A DNA stretch of 64,000 bases from JADLGH01 sp964586675 (GCA_964586675.1 CAZPHQ010000004.1:78796-142795), one strand, 5' to 3'. Shown: positions 1-8,297, counted from the first letter of the stretch. Notes: a model not told the origin generated them from the sequence alone. Program-made: numbers and translations.

Positions 1-998
1 TCGACGAGCATGGCATTCTCACCGTCGCGTAAAAATTCCGTCATGGGAGGAATGTTCGAGGATACAACGGGCACGCCCGCCGACATCGCCTCCAGAAGCA
101 CCAGTCCCCAGCCTTCCTTAACAGACGGGAAAACGAACACGTCTGCCGAGGCGTAAAGGAGCGGCATTTTTTCGGAGGGGACGTTGCCGAGAACCCTGAC
201 GTCTGAGCCTTCCTTAAGCCCGAGCCGGCCGAGCTCGGAAAAGAATTCTTCCCTGTACGCCCTGTAATCGAAGAGGGTTTCCCCGCCTCCGATCAGCCAG
301 ACGAGCCTCTCGCCGTGCGATTTCAGATAAGCCCTCGCGGCGTTGTATGCGCGGAGCGTGGTTATAGTATTCTTCCGGGGCTCGATGCCACCTATGCTGA
401 GCATCACCCTCGCCCCCTCCGCCCCGAATTCCTTTTTCGCCGATTCCTTTTTTTCACTGCCGACGCTGCTGTAAAGCCCGTAATCGACGCCGTTGTTTAT
501 GACTTCTGAATGAAGTGAATATTTCGTTTCGAGCTCCCGCTTCCAGTGCTCGCTCACGGAAATCAAATAGTCCGGCTTCCGAATGCTCTTATCCTGGCAT
601 TCTATAAGACACGCGGACGTGAAGTCGTCCAGGTGGTGAACGGTTCTCGCGTAGTAATCTATGAGCCCCGTTTCTCGGAGATTAAAAAGTGCGTTTGCCG
701 AAATGCAGTCCTCGGCGTGGAGTATATCGTAATCGAGGCCCGATTCTGCAAGGTAGGAAGTATACGTATCTATATAGTCCTTTATTTTGTCGTCGATGCT
801 CGTGTATTCCTTCACGGGGCACTGTATCAGCGTATGCGGCAGCCCGACCGCCGACGGAAAGCCGTTCCCCGAAGAGAGGGCGTAGACGTGCACGTCGTGG
901 CCGAGCCGGGCTAGGCTTTCGGCCAGGTTTATCGTGTGCGTGACGCCGCCCCGGGGCTTCGTCGAATACGTCAGCAGCGCTATCCTAAGCGGTTTCAT
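1..998 (-). CDS. Glycosyltransferase family 4, MSMEG_0565-like (3' end off window)
   Basis: The visible 332 residues read as a GT-B retaining glycosyltransferase. The N-terminus has a nucleotide-fold start followed by PRGGVTHTINLAESLARLGH, typical of GT4 acceptor domains. A sugar-nucleotide domain begins near residue 190 with LSIGGIEPRKN, and the donor-binding EX7E region GWGLVLLEAMSAGVPVVSS sits near residues 295-313. The start overlaps the last 14 bases of the DUF2877 gene, so the two are translationally linked. I recognise the family as the one that accompanies the MSMEG_0567-0572 / Sll0783-0787 nitrogen-starvation cluster, which fits its place at the end of this operon. Donor and acceptor are unknown. 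The C-terminus lies beyond base 1. Confidence 0.85.
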   Translation of the reverse strand, partial: MKPLRIALLTYSTKPRGGVTHTINLAESLARLGHDVHVYALSSGNGFPSAVGLPHTLIQCPVKEYTSIDDKIKDYIDTYTSYLAESGLDYDILHAEDCISANALFNLRETGLIDYYARTVHHLDDFTSACLIECQDKSIRKPDYLISVSEHWKRELETKYSLHSEVINNGVDYGLYSSVGSEKKESAKKEFGAEGARVMLSIGGIEPRKNTITTLRAYNAARAYLKSHGERLVWLIGGGETLFDYRAYREEFFSELGRLGLKEGSDVRVLGNVPSEKMPLLYASADVFVFPSVKEGWGLVLLEAMSAGVPVVSSNIPPMTEFLRDGENAMLV

Positions 999-1971
999 TA
1001 AGCTCCTCGAGCTCTATGCGTGAAATCAGAAATCTCATCCCGTAATATATGCCGACAGCCGTGTCCGCGCCCGACGTCTCGCCCATTTTTATGAGCTTCC
1101 GGGAAAGCGCCGCGGTTTCGTCGGGGCCTTGTGAAACGATAGCGTAAACGAGACCCCACGCCGGTGCCGGCGCCTCTCCGCGCGAGGCCTCGATCAGGTA
1201 GCTCACGCTGTATATGGTCGTCTGACTCTTCGCGCTGTTTACTATTTGACCTGCGAATTTGTTTATGAATCCCGAAAGAGCGCCGTCTTCGAATAATATG
1301 TTGACGCCCCGCTTCAGGCTGAATATGAGCCCCGCGAGAAAATCGTCGCAAGAGGGTGTAAGCCCCGGACCGAGCCCGAGTAACTGTCCCGCATTTTCGA
1401 CTGCAGATTTAAGATCGCCGGAGAAGAGCGCCCACATAAGCCTTTCGATGTATGGCCGGGCTCTTTCCGATACGGACTGCGTTTGCTCCTTTAGGAACAC
1501 CTGCATCGGGCCGAGGAGCTCGACGCTTTCGAGAAGCGGCACTAGCCCCTCCCTCGAAGGATGGGTATAGATCACATCCCTCAGCACCCTCGTGTTGAGG
1601 TTCATTTCCTCGAGGCTGCGCCGTTCCAAAGGTGCCGGCGGCGCGTTCCAGATTTCAGCGTCCGAGAGATCCACTGAAAAGCCGTCCCCGGCTGCACGTA
1701 GCAAGTTCTCCGAGAAAATCACCTCGGCTCCTTCGCGTATACCTGCCGATTTAAAGTCCAGATCTCCGTCGCTCAAGACCGTTATGGACGCAGGGCCGAT
1801 GTAGTCTCTGTCTGTAATCAGCTTCACCAGCGTATCGACTCCGCCGTTCAGGTAGACCGCATGCTCGAAAACGCTCTCCACCACCGCTTTTTCCTCTGGC
1901 TTAAGTATTTCCTTTACCCTGTATCCCGCAGTCTCGGCTTTAAAAGTAATTCGATCTTTTCTTTCGTTCAT
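985..1971 (-). CDS. allH: DUF2877 protein, AllH/YlbF-like carbamoyltransferase subunit
   Basis: This 328-residue protein matches the DUF2877 family (E. coli YlbF, now AllH). Visible family features are the N-terminal beta-rich part with IGPASITVL and the glycine-rich segment LLGLGPGLTPSCDDFLAGLI near residues 195-215. In E. coli, AllF, AllG and AllH are reported to form oxamate carbamoyltransferase, which interconverts oxalurate plus phosphate with oxamate plus carbamoyl phosphate. The AllF and AllG partners lie 5-8 kb upstream in the same operon, separated from this gene by four other genes (carbamate kinase apart). That separation is unusual and argues that the whole block is one pathway. 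The start at 1971 is the first ATG of the frame and has no strong Shine-Dalgarno. Substrate assignment is inference. Confidence 0.82.
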   Translation of the reverse strand: MNERKDRITFKAETAGYRVKEILKPEEKAVVESVFEHAVYLNGGVDTLVKLITDRDYIGPASITVLSDGDLDFKSAGIREGAEVIFSENLLRAAGDGFSVDLSDAEIWNAPPAPLERRSLEEMNLNTRVLRDVIYTHPSREGLVPLLESVELLGPMQVFLKEQTQSVSERARPYIERLMWALFSGDLKSAVENAGQLLGLGPGLTPSCDDFLAGLIFSLKRGVNILFEDGALSGFINKFAGQIVNSAKSQTTIYSVSYLIEASRGEAPAPAWGLVYAIVSQGPDETAALSRKLIKMGETSGADTAVGIYYGMRFLISRIELEELNETA

Positions 1972-2059
1972 ATCTCGCGCGGAAGAGCGCAGTCAAGCAC
2001 TGCGGCACGCCCAGGAATACACGCCGCGAAGCCGCTCTCAGAGCTCAATCCGGTATGAA

Positions 2060-2305
2060 TTAGTTGTATTTCTTCCAGTGCGGACGCTTCCCCGGATAGG
2101 AGGTATAGAGAATAATTTTCCTCCGCAGACTCCAGGGGACAATAAGATAGAGCGGGACGAAAATATTCCTCCAGAAAAACGGGACGAGCCCCCCTTCGCG
2201 GTAGGGCTTCGCGCACGATTCCGGGTACCGCGAAATCATCTGGTCGTCCGCGGCTTCCATCAGATATTTTTCAGCGTTTTCTCTCAGCCAGTGTCCGAAT
2301 GCCAT
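2060..2305 (-). CDS. Small conserved-looking protein of unknown function in the Nit1C/All operon
   Basis: This is an 81-residue basic protein preceded by a good ribosome site (GGGAGG, 7 bases before the ATG), so I regard it as real. The N-terminal half is polar and helical-looking. The centre has an aromatic and hydrophobic stretch (VPFFWRNIFVPLYLIVPWSL, about residues 41-60) that could be one membrane-associated helix. The C-terminus is strongly basic (YPGKRPHWKKYN). I do not recognise a family. It lies between the flavoprotein and the DUF2877 subunit in an otherwise enzymatic operon, so it may be a small subunit or membrane anchor. A second frame (1968-2216) overlaps it but lacks a credible start. 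Confidence 0.7.
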   Translation of the reverse strand: MAFGHWLRENAEKYLMEAADDQMISRYPESCAKPYREGGLVPFFWRNIFVPLYLIVPWSLRRKIILYTSYPGKRPHWKKYN

Positions 2306-2363
2306 AATCTAACCTCCCGAAGCGTTTCAGGTGAAGTATTTGCATGCCGATCCACCCGCCCCG

Positions 2364-3713
2364 CTATCCCTTTTTCCTGAGGCTCGCGAGGCCGGCCTGC
2401 GCCGCGAGGGCGATCGGCTCCATGAGCGCTCCAATCGGCGGTGAGTAGACGTTCTCCATCCACGCAAGCTCTTCGAGCTTCACTCCGCGCTTGATAACGA
2501 ATGCGAGAAAGTCGGCACGCTCTTTTATACCTTCGCCGCCCGACATCTGCGCCCCGAGCACACGGTGCGTATCGGGATCGACAATGAGCTTCACCCTTAT
2601 CCTGCTGACGCCCGGATAATACCTCGCCCTGGATATGCCCATCGCGAAAGCCACGAAGTGCGGTATGCCGAGCGCCTTGTGGAGGGTTTCGCCCATCGAT
2701 ACGCCGCCCACCTGCACCTGCCCGCCGACCATCCCCCAGGGGATGTAGACCGGATCGTAGGCGCGGTCCTGCCCGACGGCGTTTGAGGCGGCGACCCTTC
2801 CCTGGGAATACGCATGGCTGCCCGAAAGGCCCTGTATGGGAATGTCGGTTACGCCGTGAACGACCTCCGCGCAGTCGCCGGCGGCGTAAACGTCTTTCAC
2901 TGACGTGCGCATGTGGTCGTCGACGAGTATCCCGCCCGTCGAGCCGATCTCGAGCCCGGCCGCTCTGGCGAGGCGGTTATTCGGCTTTTTCGGGAAGGCC
3001 ACGACGACGGAATCGCACTCTATCTCGCCTGCGGTCGTAACGACGGACTTCACCTTACCGTTAACTCCCTTGAACTCGAGCACCCTGGTTCCGAAGTGGA
3101 GCTTCGCCCCCATCTGTTCGAGCGATTCCTTCACAGGCTCCATGATGTCGGGGTCGGCGACTTCTGACATTATCCACGCGCCCTCTTCGACGAGGTGCGT
3201 TTCGAGCCCCCTGTGCGCGAGGTTCCCCGTCATCTCTATGCCGAGCGGCGTCGCGCAAACGACGACGACCTTCTTTATGGTGTCGAGGAACTTGTCGTAT
3301 TCCATCGCGCGCCGGATGTTCTTAACGTAATGGACGCCTTCGAGATCGATTCCGGGTATCTCTTTAATGTCGTACTCGAAACCGGTGGCGATTATGAGGC
3401 GGTCCCATCCGTAGGACTCTGAACCCGCGCTGACGGTGCGGTTCTGGAGGTCGATGTTCGTAATCGTCGTCCTGAGCTTGAGGTCGATGCCGATGTTTGC
3501 GTAGTGCTCCGATGTTTGCAGGAAGAGACTCTCGAAATTCGGGATCTCCCGCCCATGGACGAACGGTATGCCGCACGGGCTGTAGGCGACGTCCTCGAAC
3601 TCGGAGAAAAGCGTTACCGAGGCGTCCGGCGCCAGGGATTTCGACGTTGAAGCCGACGAAATCCCCCCTGCGCCCCCGCCTATTATCACTATTCGAAGTT
3701 TATCTTGAGCCAT
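2364..3713 (-). CDS. FAD/NAD(P)-dependent oxidoreductase, CoA-disulfide reductase/NADH oxidase type
   Basis: The 449-residue protein begins with a dinucleotide-binding motif IGGGAGG (residues 11-17). It carries YSPCGIP with Cys47 at the position of the single redox cysteine of CoA-disulfide reductases and NADH oxidases/peroxidases. A second Rossmann fold starts near residue 150, the FAD-contacting VYAAGDCAEV is near residue 280, and a C-terminal dimerisation domain follows. It acts on a small disulfide, peroxide, oxygen or sulfane-type substrate using NAD(P)H. It is not the FAD-dependent MSMEG_0569-type oxidoreductase usually found with this gene set, so it may fill a different redox role. 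The start at 3713 has an AAGG-type site just upstream. Confidence 0.85.
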   Translation of the reverse strand: MAQDKLRIVIIGGGAGGISSASTSKSLAPDASVTLFSEFEDVAYSPCGIPFVHGREIPNFESLFLQTSEHYANIGIDLKLRTTITNIDLQNRTVSAGSESYGWDRLIIATGFEYDIKEIPGIDLEGVHYVKNIRRAMEYDKFLDTIKKVVVVCATPLGIEMTGNLAHRGLETHLVEEGAWIMSEVADPDIMEPVKESLEQMGAKLHFGTRVLEFKGVNGKVKSVVTTAGEIECDSVVVAFPKKPNNRLARAAGLEIGSTGGILVDDHMRTSVKDVYAAGDCAEVVHGVTDIPIQGLSGSHAYSQGRVAASNAVGQDRAYDPVYIPWGMVGGQVQVGGVSMGETLHKALGIPHFVAFAMGISRARYYPGVSRIRVKLIVDPDTHRVLGAQMSGGEGIKERADFLAFVIKRGVKLEELAWMENVYSPPIGALMEPIALAAQAGLASLRKKG

Positions 3714-3755
3714 TTAATCTACCTTTTTAATTTTGTTGCCGGCCCGGCCTGCCGG

Positions 3756-3781
3756 CCGGCTCCCCTGTAAAGAAGAGCCGG
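3756..3781 (-). terminator. GC-rich intercistronic hairpin after the radical SAM gene
   Basis: Seven-base arms CCGGCTC (3756-3762) and GAGCCGG (3775-3781) are perfect complements and abut the radical SAM stop codon. A further GC palindrome (about 3738-3760) lies immediately beyond. There is no clear U-tract, so the element may attenuate transcription or stabilise RNA rather than terminate fully. The next gene starts at 3713. Confidence 0.35.
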
Positions 3782-4909
3782 TCAACTGAGCCTGACTGGT
3801 TTTATGAGTTTTTTAAACTTGACGTTCCCGGCAAGGGCCCTTTCGAAATCCGGCAAGACCGAGCACTCGCCGCAGCTGACGCATCCCGCAAGGCTGCTCT
3901 TGGATGCGCTGCCGTACTTGGCGAGTATCTTCGCCGCCTCGGTGTACACGTATTCCATAATCTCGGGACGAGGCGGCTTAACATTCTCCATCGGCGTTCC
4001 CGCCACCGGCCTGAAAGGCACGATGAAGGGATACACTCCGATTTCGGCGCAGAGCGCCGCGCCGTCGATCACAGTCCTCAGCCTTTCGCCGAGGCCGACG
4101 AGCACATACGTGCTCACCTGCCACCTGCCGAAGACCCGGACGCCTTCCTTCCATGTCTCTATATATTTATCGAGCCCGATTCTCGCCTTCCCCGGGGTCA
4201 CTCTCTTGAACACCTCGGGGTCGAACGTCTCGATGTGAACGCCGAGAGAATCGACTCCCGCGTCCTTGAGACGGCCGAGCCAGGCGAGGTCTTCGGGGGG
4301 AATTATCTGGAGCTGTATCGGGACGCCGGTCGCCTTCTTAACCTCTGAGCATATCTCGGCATACTTCCTGAGCGCCTTCTCTTCATCGGGCGCGACGCCC
4401 GATGTGAAGACGACATTCGTTATCCCGTCGAGCTCCTTCGCGAGCCTTATCGTCTCGACCAGGCTCTTCGCGTTTTTAAACCCTACCGTGCTCCTGTCTT
4501 TTAAGGTGAGCTCAATTCCGCAGAACTGGCATCTCCTTTCGTCGTTCCAGAAATCGCAGGTCTGAAGCAGGGTCGTCGCGAAAGTGGTCGGACAGTGAAG
4601 GAGCCCGACACGCTGCATCGGAATTCCGGCCGACGTCTCGTGCCCGTGGAACTTCGCGCTGCCCATGAGCTCCACCTGGACGAGCGCGACGCCGTCCCTG
4701 AATATCCAGTACTCGTTGTTTATCTGATCGAGATGATAGGGGGACGAGGCCACGAAATCTCCGACGACGGGAACGTTCGCCTCGCCGTCCGGGAGTATTT
4801 TAAGATGTATCCCTCCTGTCGGCCCGGCCCCTCCGCTCCTGACATCTTTCGTGTCGGGAATCCTGAGACCTAAACTCTGCAACTCTACTTTCAGGGTTCT
4901 TGAGTCCAT
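3782..4909 (-). CDS. Radical SAM protein, MSMEG_0568/Sll0785 family
   Basis: This 375-residue protein is a radical SAM enzyme with the spacing typical of this family rather than CX3CX2C: Cys118-X8-Cys127-X2-Cys130 (CDFWNDERRCQFC). The TIM-barrel part continues with VFTSGVAPDEE and the SAM-contact region VDSLGVHIETFD. The C-terminus has three further cysteines (Cys343, Cys346, Cys349; CVSCGEC), which could bind an auxiliary cluster. The family is biotin-synthase-like in fold and belongs to the Nit1C cluster, where a homologue is linked to growth on cyanide. Its reaction is not established. It is the second gene after the Sll0783-type gene, with a 132-base gap holding a hairpin. Confidence 0.9.
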   Translation of the reverse strand: MDSRTLKVELQSLGLRIPDTKDVRSGGAGPTGGIHLKILPDGEANVPVVGDFVASSPYHLDQINNEYWIFRDGVALVQVELMGSAKFHGHETSAGIPMQRVGLLHCPTTFATTLLQTCDFWNDERRCQFCGIELTLKDRSTVGFKNAKSLVETIRLAKELDGITNVVFTSGVAPDEEKALRKYAEICSEVKKATGVPIQLQIIPPEDLAWLGRLKDAGVDSLGVHIETFDPEVFKRVTPGKARIGLDKYIETWKEGVRVFGRWQVSTYVLVGLGERLRTVIDGAALCAEIGVYPFIVPFRPVAGTPMENVKPPRPEIMEYVYTEAAKILAKYGSASKSSLAGCVSCGECSVLPDFERALAGNVKFKKLIKPVRLS

Positions 4910-5004
4910 TTTAGCCCCCTCGGCACCTGGTTTATATGACGAAACGCCCGCAGCTTATCCGTCGGACAAACTACGTAACAAATCCCCAATTACCTGACCG
5001 CGCT

Positions 5005-5041
5005 TACTCCGATACCCTTATCACTAAGGATACTAGGAGTA
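5005..5041 (-). other. Stem-loop with GATACC-like inverted repeat upstream of the radical SAM gene
   Basis: Outer arms TACTCC and GGAGTA enclose an inner imperfect pair, giving a stem-loop directly behind the Sll0783-type stop codon. The left arm contains GATACCCTTATCA (5011-5023). This differs by one inserted C from the core of the palindrome at the operon promoter (11708-11722). It could be a processing or termination hairpin, a second regulator site, or both. No U-tract follows on the minus strand. Confidence 0.35.
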
Positions 5042-5533
5042 TCAGACAGTCCAAGTGTTAAAGATCATCGCTCCCGCCCTGTGATGCTCTATCACGATGT
5101 CGAGAATGTCGGTCGGATGAATCGGCACAACGCCTTCTATGAAGCTCGATTCATTCTGTCCGAGGAGGGCGGCTGCCGAAAAGCGGCACGCGAGAACCTT
5201 GATCCCTTCGCTCATCATTCTGTTGACGAGGTTCGGGTAGAGCTGGATACCGGCGCCGTAGCCGTCGTCGCCGACGTTCGGCCATCCCCTGTATACGGGT
5301 ATGCCGGAAGCAGGTCCGTAGAAAAGAACTGTCGTGTCGTATCCCTTCTTCTTGGTCCTTATAGCCGTGAGCATGTTGATGCCCGCGACGGAGCCTTCGT
5401 AGGGAACCGAGTGGATGAGGAAAAGGGCCTTCTCCCCTTCTCTGGCTTTATGGTCGGGGTAAAGCTTCTCCTCGTAATTCACTAATGCTTTGCCCTTCTC
5501 GGGTCTATCCGCTTTAACTCTGTCTACAGCCAT
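5042..5533 (-). CDS. MSMEG_0572/Sll0783-family nitrogen starvation response protein
   Basis: The 163-residue protein matches the Sll0783/MSMEG_0572 family, whose cyanobacterial member is induced by nitrogen starvation and is the first gene of the Nit1C-type cluster. The sequence resembles a DsrE-like alpha/beta fold: ALFLIHSVPYEG starts the core, a G-rich loop GPASGIPVYRG follows, and VLACRFSAAALLG places a cysteine (Cys116) where DsrE-type proteins often carry their sulfur-relay cysteine. That fold assignment is my reading. A strong Shine-Dalgarno (AGGAGG) precedes the start. The 257-base leader upstream suggests separate or additional regulation at this point of the operon. Confidence 0.88.
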   Translation of the reverse strand: MAVDRVKADRPEKGKALVNYEEKLYPDHKAREGEKALFLIHSVPYEGSVAGINMLTAIRTKKKGYDTTVLFYGPASGIPVYRGWPNVGDDGYGAGIQLYPNLVNRMMSEGIKVLACRFSAAALLGQNESSFIEGVVPIHPTDILDIVIEHHRAGAMIFNTWTV

Positions 5534-5790
5534 GATGAATTACCTCCTGAAGTTTATTTGGTTTCCAAAATCCGGCATAACGAAACCGGATAATCTTTAT
5601 TTTCAACGGAAACTAAAGCCAATCCCTCGTTTCGGTAAAGCCTGTTATGGTTGTTGGCGACAGCTGAAAGCCTGCTCCCGGTAAGGCCGACTCGGGCCCG
5701 GTCCGGGAGACCCCATCTATTCCCCATGATATTACAAAAGCCGTTTAAATTCAACGTATATAACCCCTTTTCGTCAACTTCATTCGAGGC
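5534..5790 (-). promoter_or_regulatory. 257-base leader with GC-rich stem-loop before the Sll0783-type gene
   Basis: This is the only long gap inside the minus-strand operon. On the minus strand it contains a hairpin whose arms CTCCCGG and CCGGGAG (5675-5709) enclose a second GC-rich inverted repeat. The octamer CAGGCTTT then occurs twice. I could not match it to a known riboswitch consensus. A TTG-started 66-codon frame (5554-5754) lies within it but has no ribosome site and no recognisable protein. An internal promoter, an attenuator or a structured RNA are all possible. Confidence 0.4.
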
Positions 5791-6729
5791 TCAGTGGACT
5801 ATCTCCGTCCCCTCTTCTCCGTTTATCGCCTGCTCGATATTTTCGAGCGAGGTTATGATCGTTTTTTTGCCCCCGGCCCGGAGGAAATTAATCGAGGCCT
5901 CTATCTTGGGGCCCATGCTCCCGGGCGGAAAATGCCCCTCTGCGAAATAGCGCTCGGCCTCGGCGAGTGTCATCCTCGAGATCGCCTTTTGATCGGGCTT
6001 GCCGAAATTTATCGCCACCTTGTCGACGGGCGTTACGAGCATTAATATCTCCGCGTTTATCAGGCTCGCGAGCCTCTGGGCGGCAAAGTCCTTGTCTATG
6101 ACCGCGGCCACGCCCTTGAGCCCGCCGCGCTTGTCCCGCACGACCGGAATGCCCCCACCCCCGCACGCTATGACGACGTAGTTGTCGTTCGCCATCCTGG
6201 AAATCTCGTTCTTTTCGACTATATCTATGGGCCTCGGCGAGGGAACGACCCTCCTGTATCCCCGGCCCGAGTCCTCCCTCATTATCCACCCTTCCCTTTC
6301 CTGGAGCTCCTTCATTTCCTGCTCGGTGAAGAATGGCCCGATGAACTTCGTCGGGTTCTTGAAGGCAGGGTCGTCTTCGGAAACGACAACCTGCGTAATA
6401 AACGCCGCGACGGACCTGTCCATCTTCTTTTGAACGAATATGTTCCTTAGCCTCTGGGCGATCATGTAGCCTATCTGCCCCTGCGTCATGGCGTTACACA
6501 CGTCAAGCGGCATGGGGGGAATCTCGTCCGAAAGAGATTCCTGCTGCATGAGAAAGTTCCCCACCTGGGGGCCGTTCCCGTGCGTGATGATTATCTTGTA
6601 CCCCATGTCGAAGAGGCCGATTATCTTCCTGCACATCTCGTCGGTTTTCAGTATCTGCTCGGAGTAGGTGCTCTTTCCGGTGTGACTCATAAGAGCGTTG
6701 CCTCCGAACGCAACCACAGCCGCTTTCAT
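5791..6729 (-). CDS. arcC: Carbamate kinase
   Basis: The 312-residue protein is a full-length carbamate kinase of the amino-acid-kinase fold. It interconverts carbamoyl phosphate plus ADP with carbamate plus ATP, and carbamate then breaks down to CO2 and ammonia. Family motifs are all present: FGGNAL at the N-terminus, THGNGPQVGNFL near residue 50, ACGGGGIPV near residue 190, VIDKDFAAQRLA near 212 and FPPGSMGPKIEA near 280. Its start codon overlaps the FdrA/AllF stop by four bases (ATGA), so the two are translationally coupled. E. coli has the same association (ybcF next to the fdrA genes). It should take carbamoyl phosphate made by the AllFGH-type enzyme and give a net ATP. Confidence 0.95.
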   Translation of the reverse strand: MKAAVVAFGGNALMSHTGKSTYSEQILKTDEMCRKIIGLFDMGYKIIITHGNGPQVGNFLMQQESLSDEIPPMPLDVCNAMTQGQIGYMIAQRLRNIFVQKKMDRSVAAFITQVVVSEDDPAFKNPTKFIGPFFTEQEMKELQEREGWIMREDSGRGYRRVVPSPRPIDIVEKNEISRMANDNYVVIACGGGGIPVVRDKRGGLKGVAAVIDKDFAAQRLASLINAEILMLVTPVDKVAINFGKPDQKAISRMTLAEAERYFAEGHFPPGSMGPKIEASINFLRAGGKKTIITSLENIEQAINGEEGTEIVH

Positions 6730-8297
6730 ATTTTCTCTCCCTTGTTTCTTTTCACTGCGGGCGTTTTGCCGCGGGAGGCGATGTATCCCGCCATCCTCGA
6801 AGCGAGGGCGTTTGTCGGAAATACGAGAATGCCTTCCGATTCCAGCTTTTCTTCCTGCGCCTGAAGACCCTGGGGGTCTTTAGCCGTCCCGCATACGTGA
6901 GCTACGAATGCCAGCTTCCGTCCCTTCTTCGCGGCGGCCTTTTTCGCCTCCTTTATGGCGGGCAGGATGTCCCCGGCCGGGTCCGGGCTTGCTACGTATC
7001 CGAGGACGATGTCGAGCAGTATGACTCCGACTTCCGCGCGCGACGCCTCGCGCACGAGCCTTTCGTTCCGGAGCTGCGCGTCTATCATCGGATGAGGACG
7101 GCCGACCGTGAATTCCTCTTCCCCGAGGTCGAGGCACGTATGGCGCTCGCTTTTTCCTGAATCTTTCAATTTGTATTCTTTATTGAGCGGGGCGTTCGAG
7201 TAGACGCCGCCGAGTATCGGCTCGAGAACCTTCTGCGCCTCGTAGCAGAGCGTCCCGCCGGAGAATAGTCCCCGGAGGTATTTTTGCCCCGGGGCGAGCG
7301 ATTTCACGAGTTTGTCGGCCTGTTTCTTCCAGCCCTCTCCGCCGTGTATGCGTTTCATGTCGCCGCCCGCGAGCCCGACCGCACCTATGGCGGCGGCTTC
7401 GAGGGTCGAGGCGAAAACGGTCTTCCCGTTCCCGTGGCTGACGTCGCTTCCGAGGAAGCAGATGACAGCCGGTTTCCCGGCTTTCTCGATTGCACCAAGT
7501 ATCTTTTCGGCGACATTTTTCGACGGCGGCTTCGAGACCAGAACGAGAAACTCCGTGGCTTCGTCCTTTTCGAGAAGCCTCAAAGCTTCGAGCGTCATTA
7601 TGCCGCCGACGTCTTCGGAAAGGTCACGCCCCCCGACGCCTATGGCGTGGGATATGCCGATGCCAGCGTTGTTTATAATGCAGGAGACTTCCTGGAGCCC
7701 TGTGCCGGATGCGGCGATCATACCGACCGGCCCACGGTCGAGAACGTTCGCGAACCCGAGGCCGACGCCGTTTAGTATTGCCGTACCGCATCCCGGACCC
7801 ATTACAAGCAGCCCCTTATCTCTCGCCCTCTCCTTTAACTCTATCTCTTCGTCTATGGTTAAGTTGTCGCTGAAAAGGAATGTATGAAGCCCCGTGTCTA
7901 TGGCCTTTCCGACTTCGAGCTTGGCGAACTTGCCCGGAAGCGATACGGCCACGAGATTAGCACCCGGGAGCGCGCCGTACGCAGAGCCGAGGTTCTTGTA
8001 CTTCTTTGTGAGCTCCACACCCGCATCGGGCGGCGCGAGGAGCGAATCGAGCATGTTCACCGCTTCCTCGGCCTTCTCCTTCGAATCGGCCTTTACGGCC
8101 ACTATAAGATCGTTCGCCGTAGCCTCGGGCATGGAATCCAGGAGGCCGGCATCCTTGAGCATGAGAAGGTTGGCCTCCGTCGCCATTATGGCGGCCGCGT
8201 CTTTCACGCCCGAAACCCCCGAGAGCTTCTGGCTTATCTGCATCAGCTTCATCGAATCCTGGTAATGATTTTTTTTAACAACGTGTAAAATCGCCAT
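6726..8297 (-). CDS. fdrA: FdrA/AllF family protein, succinyl-CoA-synthetase-like carbamoyltransferase subunit
   Basis: At 523 residues this has the length and layout of E. coli FdrA (AllF). A CoA-ligase-like Rossmann domain carries MGPGCGTAILNGVGLGFANV near residues 170-190, with ASGTGLQEV and GVGGRDLSEDVGG just after. A second flavodoxin-like domain contains VCFLGSDVSHGNGK-type and ADLMT-less segments typical of FdrA. The family is built like the alpha subunit of succinyl-CoA synthetase but is reported to act, with AllG and AllH, in oxamate carbamoyl transfer during purine/allantoin breakdown. It sits between DUF1116 and carbamate kinase, 27 bases after the former and overlapping the latter. 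Substrate in this organism is unknown. Confidence 0.88.
   Translation of the reverse strand: MAILHVVKKNHYQDSMKLMQISQKLSGVSGVKDAAAIMATEANLLMLKDAGLLDSMPEATANDLIVAVKADSKEKAEEAVNMLDSLLAPPDAGVELTKKYKNLGSAYGALPGANLVAVSLPGKFAKLEVGKAIDTGLHTFLFSDNLTIDEEIELKERARDKGLLVMGPGCGTAILNGVGLGFANVLDRGPVGMIAASGTGLQEVSCIINNAGIGISHAIGVGGRDLSEDVGGIMTLEALRLLEKDEATEFLVLVSKPPSKNVAEKILGAIEKAGKPAVICFLGSDVSHGNGKTVFASTLEAAAIGAVGLAGGDMKRIHGGEGWKKQADKLVKSLAPGQKYLRGLFSGGTLCYEAQKVLEPILGGVYSNAPLNKEYKLKDSGKSERHTCLDLGEEEFTVGRPHPMIDAQLRNERLVREASRAEVGVILLDIVLGYVASPDPAGDILPAIKEAKKAAAKKGRKLAFVAHVCGTAKDPQGLQAQEEKLESEGILVFPTNALASRMAGYIASRGKTPAVKRNKGEKI

Noticed and set aside
1968..2216. Minus-strand 82-codon frame overlapping the 81-residue gene and ending ATGA at the DUF2877 start
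   Set aside because: It has no ribosome site, and most of it is a second frame of a better-supported gene.
4910..5041. A separate promoter for the radical SAM gene
   Set aside because: No pair of boxes with proper spacing was found; only the hairpin and the GATACC-like motif stand out.
5554..5754. 66-codon minus-strand frame in the leader of the Sll0783-type gene
   Set aside because: TTG start, no Shine-Dalgarno, and peptide composition without recognisable pattern. A leader peptide cannot be excluded.
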